From Candidatus Zixiibacteriota bacterium (GTDB taxonomy: Bacteria > Zixibacteria > MSB-5A5 > DG-27), in the NCBI GenBank assembly GCA_030605835.1, contig JAUWHO010000023.1, forward strand, positions 62,001-126,000: DNA of 64,000 bases. Reading direction: 5' to 3'. The notes under the pieces were generated by a model. That model was not told the origin of the DNA, did not search any database, and saw only the letters and a list, made by a program, of their open reading frames with translations. Numbering within the stretch: position 1 is the first letter of the stretch; each line of letters begins with the position of its first letter. A program made the position numbers and the translations under genes. Below are positions 19,052 through 29,092 of this stretch, piece after piece.

Positions 19052-19525
19052 ATGAAAGAGAAAGAGATCAGGAGATTAATCAAGTTGGTGGAGGAGTCCG
19101 GTGTCGACGAGCTGGAGATCTCCCGCTGGGGACGAAAGATCCGCATCACCAAACGTCTCCCGGTCCCAGCCTCTCAGCCGGTCAACTCTAACAGCGTTAC
19201 CAACCTCATCACCAATCCCAGCCCCGCGATTAGCGGCTCCCCAGTGGCGGAGCCGCTGGAGAAACAGATTGCAGAAGGGTTAGTGGAGATAAAATCTCCG
19301 ATGGTGGGAACCTTCTATCGGGCTCCGGCTCCGGATGCCAAACCGTATGTCGAGGTTGGGGATAGAATCTCGGTGGGACAGGTAGTCTGTGTAATAGAGG
19401 CCATGAAACTGATGAATGAAATCGAAGCCGAGATCTCTGGAACCATGGAGAAAATCCTGGTGGAAAACGCCCAACCGGTGGAGTTTGGACAGGTGCTTTT
19501 CTGGACCCGGCCGGAGAAGAGCTAA
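19052..19525 (+). CDS. accB: Acetyl-CoA carboxylase biotin carboxyl carrier protein
   Basis: [40 protein letters not shown] biotinylation motif. Confidence 0.95.
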   Translation: MKEKEIRRLIKLVEESGVDELEISRWGRKIRITKRLPVPASQPVNSNSVTNLITNPSPAISGSPVAEPLEKQIAEGLVEIKSPMVGTFYRAPAPDAKPYVEVGDRISVGQVVCVIEAMKLMNEIEAEISGTMEKILVENAQPVEFGQVLFWTRPEKS

Positions 19526-19644
19526 AGCCTCAGAAATTCGTCTTTGTTGCTTTCCCTTCGAGCTTAAGAAAGGCACCGAACTGTCGATTCTCATCCAATG
19601 AAGATTCAAACTGCGCACCGAACCTGACCGGAGGAGGCTCGACC

Positions 19645-20760
19645 GTGGATCTAGATCAACTGCTCTCCCAGATGCGCTCGCGGGGTGCCTCGGATTTGCA
19701 CCTCCGGGTGGGGATGCCTCCCACCCTGAGGGTGGACGGAGAGCTGGTCACCCTCAAGGAGGAGGTTTTGCACCCGGAGGATCTGGAGGCTGTGACCGAA
19801 AGCATTCTGACTGCGGCGCAGAAAGAGAGGTTCGACAACTACAACGAGCTGGATCTAGCTCTGAGCATACGGGAGCTGGGGAGATATCGGGTCAACCTCT
19901 ATCGCCAGAGGGGAACGGTAGGAATAGCGCTCAGAGCCGTACAGACCGAAGTCCCGGCGTTCGATGAACTCGGTTTGCCGGAGGTGGTGGCCAAACTGAC
20001 AGATGCTAAACGAGGCCTCACAATTGTTACCGGCACCACCGGCTCCGGGAAATCCACCACCCTGGCGGCGATGATCGACCGCATTAACCAGACCAGGAGG
20101 GTCAATATCCTCACCATTGAGGACCCCATCGAATACGTCCACTACAACAAGGAGAGCATGATTGTCCAGAGGGAAATCGGGGCTGACACCGATTCATTTT
20201 CCACCGCTTTGAGGCAGGCTTTTCGGCAGGACCCGGACGTAGTTCTGATCGGCGAGATAAGGGACAGCGAGACCATGGGAATCGCCCTGACGGCGGCCGA
20301 CACCGGACATCTGGTCCTCACCACCCTCCACACCTTAAACGCGATCGAGACCATAAGCCGGATAATCTCCTTCTTCCCACCCCACCAGCACCAGCAGGTG
20401 AGGCTCCTTTTGGCGGGGACCTTGAAGGCCATTATCTCCCAGAGGCTTTTGCCTCGAGCCCAGGGGCAGGGACGGGTTCCGGCGGTGGAGATTCTGGTGA
20501 ACACCGCCGCCGTCAGAGAATGCCTCTTAGACCCCGATAAGACCTTCCAGATTCACGACCTCATCGAGAGCGGTTCCGTCGAGTATGGGATGCAGTCTTT
20601 TGACCAGTCGATGATGAAGCTTTATTCTTCGGGGCTCATCTCCTATGAGGAGGCGACCTCACAGGCGGACAATCCCGAGGATTTCCAATTGCGAGTCAAG
20701 GGGATCGTGGGGGCCGCTGAACGCGGCTGGAGAGAGTTCACCGAGATGGAAGAGAGTTGA
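19645..20760 (+). CDS. pilT: Twitching motility ATPase PilT
   Basis: MRSRGASDLHLRVGMPPTLRVDGEL, TGTTGSGKSTTLAAMID, REIGADTDSFSTALRQAFRQDPDVVLIGEIRDSET; GTG start. Confidence 0.93.
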   Translation: MDLDQLLSQMRSRGASDLHLRVGMPPTLRVDGELVTLKEEVLHPEDLEAVTESILTAAQKERFDNYNELDLALSIRELGRYRVNLYRQRGTVGIALRAVQTEVPAFDELGLPEVVAKLTDAKRGLTIVTGTTGSGKSTTLAAMIDRINQTRRVNILTIEDPIEYVHYNKESMIVQREIGADTDSFSTALRQAFRQDPDVVLIGEIRDSETMGIALTAADTGHLVLTTLHTLNAIETISRIISFFPPHQHQQVRLLLAGTLKAIISQRLLPRAQGQGRVPAVEILVNTAAVRECLLDPDKTFQIHDLIESGSVEYGMQSFDQSMMKLYSSGLISYEEATSQADNPEDFQLRVKGIVGAAERGWREFTEMEES

Positions 20761-20791
20761 GTCTACCTGACCTCGATTTGAAGTTCCTCAG

Positions 20792-22159
20792 ATGTTCACA
20801 AAGATACTAGTTGCCAATCGGGGCGAGATCGCCTTGAGAATTATCCGGGCTTGCAAGGAGATGGCGATTGCCACCGTGGCGATATACTCCGAGGTCGACC
20901 GGGAGTCGCTTCACGTTCGCTTCGCTGACGAAGATATCTGTATCGGCCCCGCCCCTTCCACTCAGAGTTACCTGGATCCAAAACGGATAATCGCCGCCGC
21001 CGAGATCACCGGGTGTGAGGCCATCCATCCCGGCTACGGTTTTCTGGCCGAGAGTGCCTCCTTTGCGGACATGTGCGAATCCAGCGGCTTCAAGTTTATC
21101 GGCCCTCCCCCGGAGGTGATCCGCTCAATGGGGGATAAATCCTTGGCCAAAAGGACCATGCAAGAGGCGGGAGTGCCGATCATCCCCGGAAGCGACGAAG
21201 TGGTGCAAAGCCCCGAGGAGGCCTTGGAGATCTCCGAGGCGATCGGCTATCCGATGATAATCAAAGCCGCCGCCGGAGGTGGGGGCCGGGGGATGCGTTT
21301 GGTTCAATCGCCGGAGGAGTTAGGCCAGCAGTTCGAGACCGCTCGGATGGAGGCCGCCTCCGCCTTCGGCAGCCCGGAGGTTTACATCGAGAAGTTCATC
21401 GAGCGACCTCGACACATCGAGGTTCAAATTCTGGCCGACGAGCACGGGAACATCATCCATCTGGGCGAGAGGGACTGCTCTATCCAGCGTCGTCACCAGA
21501 AGTTGATAGAGGAATCCCCTTCCCCAACCCTCTCACCCGATAAAAGAGAGGCGTTGGGCAAAGCCGCCCTCCGGGGCGCGAAGGAGGCCGGTTATCGCAA
21601 CGCTGGCACCATGGAGTTTCTGTTCGACAGACATGGAAATTTCTATTTCATGGAGATGAACACCAGAATCCAGGTGGAGCATCCAGTCACCGAGGAGGTC
21701 ACCGGCTTCGACTTGGTCAAGGAGCAAATAAGGATCGCCAACGGTGAGAAGTTGGGCTGCTTACAGTCGCAGGTTAATCTTTGTGGTCATGCCATAGAGT
21801 GTCGCATCAATGCCGAGGACCCGGAAAAGAACTTCGCTCCTCATCCGGGACTGATCACCAGCTTCCACGTACCCGGGGGCTCCGGCGTCAGAGTTGATAC
21901 TCATGCCTATGCCGGATATCGTATCCCCCCCAACTACGATTCCCTGATCGCCAAATTGATCGTTAAGGCTCAAAACCGTCAGGAGGCCATTCAGAAGATG
22001 CGTCGGGCCTTAGAGGAGTTCATAGTTGAGGGAGTATCCACAACCATTCCCTTCCACAAATCCCTTCTGCAAGACTCGCTCTTTCTGAGCGGGCACTACG
22101 ACACCGCCTACATCGAGGCGCTCAGCCTCGAGAAGTTGGCACCGTCAGTCAAGACTTGA
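20792..22159 (+). CDS. accC: Acetyl-CoA carboxylase, biotin carboxylase subunit
   Basis: [59 protein letters not shown]. Confidence 0.97.
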   Translation: MFTKILVANRGEIALRIIRACKEMAIATVAIYSEVDRESLHVRFADEDICIGPAPSTQSYLDPKRIIAAAEITGCEAIHPGYGFLAESASFADMCESSGFKFIGPPPEVIRSMGDKSLAKRTMQEAGVPIIPGSDEVVQSPEEALEISEAIGYPMIIKAAAGGGGRGMRLVQSPEELGQQFETARMEAASAFGSPEVYIEKFIERPRHIEVQILADEHGNIIHLGERDCSIQRRHQKLIEESPSPTLSPDKREALGKAALRGAKEAGYRNAGTMEFLFDRHGNFYFMEMNTRIQVEHPVTEEVTGFDLVKEQIRIANGEKLGCLQSQVNLCGHAIECRINAEDPEKNFAPHPGLITSFHVPGGSGVRVDTHAYAGYRIPPNYDSLIAKLIVKAQNRQEAIQKMRRALEEFIVEGVSTTIPFHKSLLQDSLFLSGHYDTAYIEALSLEKLAPSVKT

Positions 22160-22223
22160 AAGACTTGCCCTGCCGCGAATACTCCCTATATTAGGGTCTG
22201 TTTTCAACTCATAAGGAGGTCAC

Positions 22224-22610
22224 GTGAACGTCCCAGAAGAATTCAAGTATACTAAAGAACATGAGTGGCTCAAGGCCGAAGAGGGTCTGGCCACGATCGG
22301 AATCACCGACTACGCTCAATCAGAGTTGGGAGATATAGTCTTTGTGGAGCTGCCCCAGGTGGGGGATGCCGTTTCTCAGGGGGAGCCTTTCGGAACCATC
22401 GAGGCCGTGAAGACGGTGGCGGATTTGTTCTCTCCGGTGAGCGGTGAGGTCTCGGAGCTGAACCCCAAGATCGAAGAGGACCCTGCGGTCATGAATAAAG
22501 ACCCCTACGGTGAGGGCTGGATGATGAAGATAAAGATGTCCGAGGCTTCCCAGGCCGATTCCCTGCTCTCGCCGACAGACTACAGAGCTTTGATAGAAAA
22601 AACAGAATAG
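22224..22610 (+). CDS. gcvH: Glycine cleavage system H protein
   Basis: KYTKEHEWLKAEEGLATIGITDYAQSELGDIVFVELP, GTIEAVKTVADLFSPVSGEV; GTG start after AAGGAGG. Confidence 0.96.
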   Translation: MNVPEEFKYTKEHEWLKAEEGLATIGITDYAQSELGDIVFVELPQVGDAVSQGEPFGTIEAVKTVADLFSPVSGEVSELNPKIEEDPAVMNKDPYGEGWMMKIKMSEASQADSLLSPTDYRALIEKTE

Positions 22611-22613
22611 AGC

Positions 22614-23960
22614 ATGGGTTCCAACTACCTCCCCAACACTGAATCCGATCAGAGGGAGATGCTTGAGAAAATCGGGGTGGAAAGCTTCCGGGAGCTTCTG
22701 GAGAGGAGTATGCCCGCCTCGCTGATAAAAGAGGATTCGCTCGACCTGCCCCCACCCCTCTCGGAGATGGAAGTCAGCTCCCTTCTCACCGGGCTTTCTC
22801 GGAAGAATCTGAATCTGGGGGAGGTGACCTCTTTCCTCGGGGGTGGCGTTTACGATCATTTCATACCAGCAGTGATCGACCAGCTTCTTTTGCGGTCGGA
22901 GTTTTACACCGCCTACACCCCTTACCAAGCGGAGGTCAGCCAGGGGACCCTGCAGAGCATTTATGAGTTTCAATCCCTGGTCTGCGAGCTGACCGGAATG
23001 GAGGTGGCGAATGCCTCCATGTATGATGGGGCAACCGCTGCCGCGGAGGCCGCTCTTCTGGCTTGTTCTGAGACCGGGAAAAAACAGGTGTTGGTCGGGG
23101 GTAATGTTCATCCCGACTATCTGCAAGTGATGAGGACTTACTTCTCCGGTCTGGAGGTGGAGCTCTCCGAGATCACCTTCAAAGAGGGACTCTTGGACTT
23201 CGCTGACTTTGAGGGCAAGATATCGGACAAGATTGCAGCGGTGATCATCCAGAGTCCAAATTTCTTCGGGCTGTTGGAGGATATTTCTCTCTTCGAGCCG
23301 GAGGTACACGGAAGCGGTGCCTTACTGGTTCAGATATTCGACCCCATTTCACTCGGCATTCTGAAGACCCCGGGGGAATACAATGTCGACATCGCGGTGG
23401 CAGAGGGACAACCTCTAGGTCTCCCGCTCAGTTACGGCGGTCCCTATCTGGGACTGATGGCCACCAAGAGCTCTCTGGTTCGAAAGCTGCCCGGTCGCCT
23501 CGCCGGTGCCACTGTGGACGACCGTGAAAGGCGCGGTTTCGTTTTGACGCTGCAAACCAGGGAACAGCACATCCGCAGGGAGAAGGCCACCTCCAACATT
23601 TGCACCAATCAAGCCCTTTGCGCCCTGGCGGCCGCCATCTATCTTTCCCTGATGGGGAAGGAAGGGATAAGGGAGGTCGCTGAGCTCTGCCTGGAAAAGA
23701 GCCGCTATGCTCAGGAGGAGATCTGTAAGCTAGACGGTTTCAGGCTGAAGTTCTCTTCTCCTTATTTCAAGGAATTCGTAATTGAGACCCGCCTCAAAGC
23801 GGAGGTTATCGTTGAATCTTTGGGCAGGCAGGGAATCCTTCCGGGGGTGGATTTGGGACGCTATTTCTCGGGAATGGAGAACTGCCTGATGATAGCGGTT
23901 ACGGAGAAGAGAACTAAAGAGGAGATAGATAGACTTGTGGAGGCTCTATCTAGAGTCTAA
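22614..23960 (+). CDS. gcvPA: Glycine dehydrogenase (decarboxylating) subunit 1
   Basis: SFLGGGVYDHFIPAVIDQLLLRSEFYTAYTPYQAEVSQGTLQSIYEFQ, MYDGATAAAEA, TREQHIRREKATSNICTNQALCALAA. Confidence 0.96.
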   Translation: MGSNYLPNTESDQREMLEKIGVESFRELLERSMPASLIKEDSLDLPPPLSEMEVSSLLTGLSRKNLNLGEVTSFLGGGVYDHFIPAVIDQLLLRSEFYTAYTPYQAEVSQGTLQSIYEFQSLVCELTGMEVANASMYDGATAAAEAALLACSETGKKQVLVGGNVHPDYLQVMRTYFSGLEVELSEITFKEGLLDFADFEGKISDKIAAVIIQSPNFFGLLEDISLFEPEVHGSGALLVQIFDPISLGILKTPGEYNVDIAVAEGQPLGLPLSYGGPYLGLMATKSSLVRKLPGRLAGATVDDRERRGFVLTLQTREQHIRREKATSNICTNQALCALAAAIYLSLMGKEGIREVAELCLEKSRYAQEEICKLDGFRLKFSSPYFKEFVIETRLKAEVIVESLGRQGILPGVDLGRYFSGMENCLMIAVTEKRTKEEIDRLVEALSRV

Positions 23961-23965
23961 GAAAA

Positions 23966-23993
23966 CCCCCTGGCAGAGGCCAGGGGGCTACCC
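23966..23993 (-). repeat. REP-like element E1
   Basis: CCCCCTGGC-AGAG-GCCAGGGGG-CTACCC. Confidence 0.7.
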
Positions 23994-24015
23994 TGATACG
24001 TCAATCAACCAACTT

Positions 24016-24043
24016 GGGTAGCCCGGTGGCCTCCGCCACCGGG
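24016..24043 (+). repeat. REP-like element E2
   Basis: GGGTAG-CCCGGTGGC-CTCC-GCCACCGGG. Confidence 0.7.
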
Positions 24044-24144
24044 TATTCTGGCAAACGCTGGTTGGGTATACCCTGCGGTTCCAAGAGGCGTCTTGAGAAA
24101 CGCAAAAACAGAAAAGTGATGTTTGACAGCAAGGTTCGACGGGA

Positions 24145-25011
24145 GTGAATAAGATGGTAAACCTAAGGTTTGGGGTGGCTTTGACTTTATTAGTTCCCCT
24201 TTTCCTTACAGGATGCGCAAAGGAGGAATCACCAACCCAGATCAGCTGGTTTGAAGACTTCGAGCTGGGTCAAAGAAGGGCCCAAAACCTGGGACAGAAT
24301 ATGCTCGTCGACTTTTACACTGATCGGTGCAAGTGGTGCAAGGTCTTAGATGATTCCGTCTATACCGATTCCAAAGTCATCCAGATGTCAACAGAAATGG
24401 TCTTCGTTAAGGTCGATGCCGACAAGGATACACTCAACACAAGGAAATACGGGATCAGCGGTTATCCCACTATTGTTTTAATGAAGCCTGACAGCCAAGA
24501 GATCGACCGCATTTACGGATATCTGCCACTTCCTGACTTCATCAATCAGATCAATCTGTATCTGGAGGGGAAGGAAACCTTGCAGGACTTTCTCGCCCGT
24601 CTGGCGGATAACCCCAATGACCTCGAGGTCAACTTCACCCTAGCGGAGAAATATGAGGCCCGTTCTCAATATGAGAAGTCGGCTTCCTTTTACAGCAAGG
24701 TCTTAGAGTTGGATCCTCAGGACGAAGCGGGGAAATCGGACCAGGCCTTGATGAGCCTGGGATTCTCATATTACAGACAGAAGGAATTTCAGAAAGCAAT
24801 CGACACCAACAGAGAATTTCTCAAGAAGTATCCGGATTCAGAACTCAAGGAGGATGTTATCGTATATATACCCTATTTTTACGCCAAGTGGGGCAACAAA
24901 GAGAGAGCCTTGAGGCTCTATGATCGATACCTGAAGGATTATCCCGAAGGCGAAAACGTGGAATGGGTCAACAAGCAGATAAAGAAACTGACCGAGGAGA
25001 AGGAATTGTAG
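24145..25011 (+). CDS. Thioredoxin-fold lipoprotein with TPR-like C-terminal half
   Basis: Lipobox LFLTGC; MLVDFYTDRCKWCKVLDDSVY, YGISGYPTIVLMKPD; TPR-like YEKSASFYSKVLELDPQDEAGKSDQALMSLG; GTG start. Confidence 0.8.
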   Translation: MNKMVNLRFGVALTLLVPLFLTGCAKEESPTQISWFEDFELGQRRAQNLGQNMLVDFYTDRCKWCKVLDDSVYTDSKVIQMSTEMVFVKVDADKDTLNTRKYGISGYPTIVLMKPDSQEIDRIYGYLPLPDFINQINLYLEGKETLQDFLARLADNPNDLEVNFTLAEKYEARSQYEKSASFYSKVLELDPQDEAGKSDQALMSLGFSYYRQKEFQKAIDTNREFLKKYPDSELKEDVIVYIPYFYAKWGNKERALRLYDRYLKDYPEGENVEWVNKQIKKLTEEKEL

Positions 25012-25032
25012 GGAGGACCTTTATGGTCCTCC
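25008..25032 (+). repeat. REP-like hairpin H1 with GTAG foot, overlapping the CDS stop codon
   Basis: GTAG-GGAGGACC-TTTAT-GGTCCTCC. Confidence 0.55.
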
Positions 25033-25059
25033 GTGGGAGGAGGGGGAGAGGCTTCAAGC

Positions 25060-25084
25060 GGAGGGGGACAAGCCCCCTCCCTAC
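25060..25084 (-). repeat. REP-like hairpin H2 with GTAG foot on the minus strand
   Basis: GGAGGGGG-ACAAG-CCCCCTCC-CTAC. Confidence 0.55.
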
Positions 25085-25095
25085 GGGATTGCGGC

Positions 25096-25118
25096 GTAGC
25101 GGAAACCTTTAGGTTTCC
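25096..25118 (+). repeat. REP-like hairpin H3 with GTAG foot
   Basis: GTAG-C-GGAAACCT-TT-AGGTTTCC; arms identical to 4777-4794. Confidence 0.55.
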
Positions 25119-25149
25119 ATGACTAATTGAATCAGTCAAGCCTGTAAAT

Positions 25150-26610
25150 ATGACCGAGAAACTGATTTTCGAGCTCTCATCCCCCGGCAGGAAAGGGTAT
25201 TCCCTCCCGCAGCTTGATTGCCCCCCAAAAGGGGTGGAGAAGATTCTCCCGAAAGAGTTCTTGAGAGAAAATAGAGCGGAGCTTCCGGAGGTATCGGAAA
25301 ATGATTGCGTCCGTCATTTCACTCGCCTCTCAGTTCTGAACCATCATATCGACAAGGGATTTTATCCTCTGGGCTCTTGCACTATGAAATACAATCCCAA
25401 GCTGAACGAGCAGTTGGCAAGGTTGCCGGGATTCGCAGAGCTGCACCCGTTACAGAGTGAAGAGCAAGTGCAGGGAGCCTTGGAATTGATGTATCACCTC
25501 GGGGAATATCTGTCTGAGATTGCGGGAATGGACAAGGTAACGCTGCAGCCCGCCGCCGGAGCCCACGGAGAGCTCACCGCCCTTCTGATGATCCGTACCT
25601 ATCACAAGAAGAATGGCAATCCCCGCTCGAAGGTGGTAATCCCCGATTCGGCACACGGAACCAATCCCGCTTCAGTCTCTCTGGCGGGCTACAGAACCGT
25701 GCAGATAAGATCGAACGAACAGGGGCTGATTGATCTGTGGGAACTGGAGAAAAACATGGACGAAGAGGTGGCGGCCTTTATGCTCACCAATCCGAACACC
25801 CTGGGGCTTTTCGAGACCAATATTCTAAAGGTCGCCGAAATTGTCCACAGTGTCGGGGCAAAATTCTACATGGATGGAGCGAATTTAAATGCTTTATTAG
25901 GTTATGCCTCGCCAGGGGAGATGGGATTCGATATAGTCCATTTCAATTTCCATAAGACTTTCTCCACACCACACGGTGGCGGTGGGCCCGGTGGGGGTGC
26001 GCTTGGAGTGAAAGAGGAGATGGTCCCTTTTCTGCCCGTTCCCACAGTCGAGAAGAGAGAGGATAGGGGGGAGTTTCACCTTGATTATGAACGTCCCGAT
26101 TCCATCGGTAAAGTCCACTCCTTCTATGGGCACTTCGGTGTGATGGTGCGGGCCTTCGCATATATTCGGAGCCTGGGTGGGGAGGGACTAAGGGAGGTTG
26201 CCAAGAACGCCATCATCAACGCCAACTATTTGAAGGAGCCGTTGAAGGAATTCTACGATCTCCCCTATGATGCAACCTGCATGCACGAATTCGTCCTCTC
26301 CGGGAATCGGCAGAAGAGTTTGGGAGTGAGAACCCTGGATATTGCTAAGAGGCTTTTAGATTACGGTTTTCACGCTCCCACGATTTACTTCCCGCTGATT
26401 GTCCCGGAGGCTTTGATGATCGAGCCGACCGAAAGCGAGAGCAAAGAGATTTTAGATGCCTTCATCGAGGCGATGAAAAAGATCGCGGAGGAGACCAAGA
26501 CTAACCCCGAAATCGTCAAATCCGCGCCGCAGCAGACTCCGGTGGGGAGGCTGGATGAAGCCAAGGCAGCTAAAGAGTTAAATGTGAGGTGGAGTAAGCA
26601 GAGATTCTGA
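25150..26610 (+). CDS. gcvPB: Glycine dehydrogenase (decarboxylating) subunit 2
   Basis: [71 protein letters not shown]. Confidence 0.97.
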   Translation: MTEKLIFELSSPGRKGYSLPQLDCPPKGVEKILPKEFLRENRAELPEVSENDCVRHFTRLSVLNHHIDKGFYPLGSCTMKYNPKLNEQLARLPGFAELHPLQSEEQVQGALELMYHLGEYLSEIAGMDKVTLQPAAGAHGELTALLMIRTYHKKNGNPRSKVVIPDSAHGTNPASVSLAGYRTVQIRSNEQGLIDLWELEKNMDEEVAAFMLTNPNTLGLFETNILKVAEIVHSVGAKFYMDGANLNALLGYASPGEMGFDIVHFNFHKTFSTPHGGGGPGGGALGVKEEMVPFLPVPTVEKREDRGEFHLDYERPDSIGKVHSFYGHFGVMVRAFAYIRSLGGEGLREVAKNAIINANYLKEPLKEFYDLPYDATCMHEFVLSGNRQKSLGVRTLDIAKRLLDYGFHAPTIYFPLIVPEALMIEPTESESKEILDAFIEAMKKIAEETKTNPEIVKSAPQQTPVGRLDEAKAAKELNVRWSKQRF

Positions 26611-26624
26611 TTATATTACGAATT

Positions 26625-27815
26625 ATGATTCTTAGACTGCAATCAAACATACAGTTTATTTACGAGCTTGCTCTTGCACGGATGGAATTGAGGTCATTGG
26701 GTGTGAGTTTTAGGGTGAGAAATAGCCTTAGGTCATTCTCTGCTGATGGCACAGCTGATACATCAACGTTGAAGCACCGTTTGGCTTACTGCGAGAAGAT
26801 AGATGATGACTTTACCGACTATTACTTCATCCAGAAGTACAATCAAACCCGTTCCGTCAATCAATACCTGACGCACTGGATTTACCCATACAAAGGCAAA
26901 TATCATCCACAGATGATACGCAGTTTGCTGAATATTATTCGGCTTAAACCGGGTGAAACGGTTTTGGACCCGTTTATCGGAAGCGGAACGACGGCCGTCG
27001 AGGCGCAGCTCTTGGGTATCAACTGTATAGGGATTGATGTTTCTCGTTTGTGTACTTTAATATCCAAGGTCAAAACTGAATCAATATACGCATTCGAAGA
27101 AGTGAAAAGGCTTGCAGGCTCAGTCGCTCCCAGCAATGTTGAGTCGGTGCAATCCGACCTGATGAGAAAGAGAAGTTGGGAGGCTGCAAAAGATGAGAGA
27201 GTCCGTAATTTTTATCAAATGGCCGAGATGATTGCTCATAGCGATCAAGCGAGACGAGGGAAAGACTTTGTCAAGTCCTTCTATGAGAACATTGATAAAA
27301 TGATGGAATCTGTGAATGATTACAGGAATCTCTGCAAAGAACTTGCTCTTAAGCTAGGCAATGTTAACATAATCGAGGGTGATGCTCGACATTTAGATAT
27401 TCCTGCGAATTCCATAGATGGCATCATTACATCCCCTCCCTATTCCATCGCTTTGAACTACGTTGAAAATGACGCACACTCGCTAAAGGCTCTGGGTTAC
27501 GATCTCAACAAGATAAAGCAGGATTTCATTGGTGTTAGAGGTAGTGGATTTGAGAAGTTTAAATTATACAATGAAGATATGCGCATAGCTATAGGCGAAA
27601 TGTATCGAGTTCTGAAACCTGGGAGATTCTGCGTCATTGTGATTGGAAATGTCACCTATAGGAGCGAGGAAGTGCAGACCACCAATATAGTCATTGAAAC
27701 ATGTAAATCTGAAGGGTTTCAGTTGCTAAGGAAGGTAGATAAGATCATCTTTGGGCTATATAATATCATGCAAAAGGAATACATACTGATTTTTAAGAAG
27801 CCGGAGGAGAGATAG
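26625..27815 (+). CDS. DNA methyltransferase (TSPPY type, probable cytosine-N4 or adenine-N6), modification component of a type II R-M system
   Basis: HWIYPYKGKYHPQMIRSLLNII, DPFIGSGTTAVEAQLLG (motif I), DGIITSPPYSIALNYVENDAHSL (motif IV), EMYRVLKPGRFCVIVIGNV. Confidence 0.88.
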   Translation: MILRLQSNIQFIYELALARMELRSLGVSFRVRNSLRSFSADGTADTSTLKHRLAYCEKIDDDFTDYYFIQKYNQTRSVNQYLTHWIYPYKGKYHPQMIRSLLNIIRLKPGETVLDPFIGSGTTAVEAQLLGINCIGIDVSRLCTLISKVKTESIYAFEEVKRLAGSVAPSNVESVQSDLMRKRSWEAAKDERVRNFYQMAEMIAHSDQARRGKDFVKSFYENIDKMMESVNDYRNLCKELALKLGNVNIIEGDARHLDIPANSIDGIITSPPYSIALNYVENDAHSLKALGYDLNKIKQDFIGVRGSGFEKFKLYNEDMRIAIGEMYRVLKPGRFCVIVIGNVTYRSEEVQTTNIVIETCKSEGFQLLRKVDKIIFGLYNIMQKEYILIFKKPEER

Positions 27816-27816
27816 A

Positions 27817-28485
27817 TTGCGGAAGAATGATGAATATATCCGCCAACTGGAAAAAGTAATATCAAAGTTCATGTCACCACTTGATGACATTCCCTTTCCT
27901 GTTGCGATAAAAGCTATTTCAGGCCGTGAGGTGCTCGCTTTTGACAGGAGAGAGAGAAAAGACAGGGAACTGTTGGAAAAGCTAAGCAGAGCTGCGGAAT
28001 TGGCCGGAAACGCAGCCTATAGTAAAGGTATTGAATCTAGGCGCGCAAATGAAGTTGGTAATTATATTGAACCTTATGTAAAGGGAGCCTTGAAGGAGGT
28101 TGGACTTTCCGCAGAAACACCGGTAACTATAACGGGCAAAAGGCAAAGCAGCGGCTACCCCGATATCGAAATCACCGACAGTTATGAGAGAACCACCTAT
28201 TTGGAATGTAAGACATACAATCTCAGAAACATTGGCACTACTCAGAGAGCATTTTATTTCTCACCTTCAAAGAAGGCATGCAAAATCACTAAGGATGCTA
28301 GGCATCTCATTTTAAGTTTTCAGATAGAAACTACCACGAGGAAAGGAAGGAGGGTATACGTACCTGTCCATTGGCGTGTATATGACACAGATACTATGCT
28401 TGTACAGGTTAAGCACGAATTCAATGCAAGCAATATACAGATTTATAGAGAAGATTCTCTTTTAGCTCAAGGTAAAATTAAGTAA
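27817..28485 (+). CDS. Putative type II restriction endonuclease, PD-(D/E)XK superfamily
   Basis: SGYPDIEITDSYERTTYLECKTYN fits PD-x(n)-ExK; starts 1 nt after the MTase stop (TTG start). Confidence 0.7.
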   Translation: MRKNDEYIRQLEKVISKFMSPLDDIPFPVAIKAISGREVLAFDRRERKDRELLEKLSRAAELAGNAAYSKGIESRRANEVGNYIEPYVKGALKEVGLSAETPVTITGKRQSSGYPDIEITDSYERTTYLECKTYNLRNIGTTQRAFYFSPSKKACKITKDARHLILSFQIETTTRKGRRVYVPVHWRVYDTDTMLVQVKHEFNASNIQIYREDSLLAQGKIK

Positions 28486-28491
28486 TTGATA

Positions 28492-29070
28492 ATGTCCAAT
28501 AAACGAGAAGTCAAACCTCAGACGATGCTGATTCCCCTGCCGGCGGTCATGGTGAGCTGTGCTTTACCCGAGGGGAGACCAAACATCATCACCGTCGCCT
28601 GGGTGGGGGTGGCCTGCAGTGAGCCCCCGATGATCTCGATCGGAATCCGGAAGACCCGCTATTCTCACAAGATCATTTCCGAATCCGGCGAGTTCGTGAT
28701 CAACATCGCCAGCGAGGATCAGCTCAAAGCGGTCGATTTCTGTGGAGTGGTCTCTGGTAAAGACCTGGACAAATTCAAGGAGGCCGGGCTCACCCCCTTG
28801 AAGGCCAAGAGGGTCAATGTTCCTCTCATAAAGGAATGCCCCATAAATCTGGAGTGTTCGGTGCGTTACACTTTAGAGCTCGGCAGTCACGACCTCTTCA
28901 TAGGTGAGATCCTAGCGACTCACATGGACGAAGAGGTGCTCGACAACGCCGGAAGGCCCGACATCGCGAAACTGAAACCCTTCGTCTACTGCACCAAAGC
29001 CCACCAGTACTGGGGAGGGTTTTCGAAGATGTTGGCGGAATACGGTTTCACCAGAGGCAAGACCTCCTGA
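28492..29070 (+). CDS. Flavin reductase family protein (FMN-binding split barrel)
   Basis: PLPAVMVSCALPEGRPNIITVAWVGVACSEPPMISIGIRKTRYSHKIISESGEFVINI. Confidence 0.88.
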   Translation: MSNKREVKPQTMLIPLPAVMVSCALPEGRPNIITVAWVGVACSEPPMISIGIRKTRYSHKIISESGEFVINIASEDQLKAVDFCGVVSGKDLDKFKEAGLTPLKAKRVNVPLIKECPINLECSVRYTLELGSHDLFIGEILATHMDEEVLDNAGRPDIAKLKPFVYCTKAHQYWGGFSKMLAEYGFTRGKTS

Positions 29071-29092
29071 AGGGACCATAGAGCTGCTCAAA

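Noticed and set aside
22320-23309. 329-aa minus-strand ORF opposite gcvH/gcvPA
   Set aside because: Antisense shadow of strongly supported genes; His/Leu/Gly-rich translation without family motifs.
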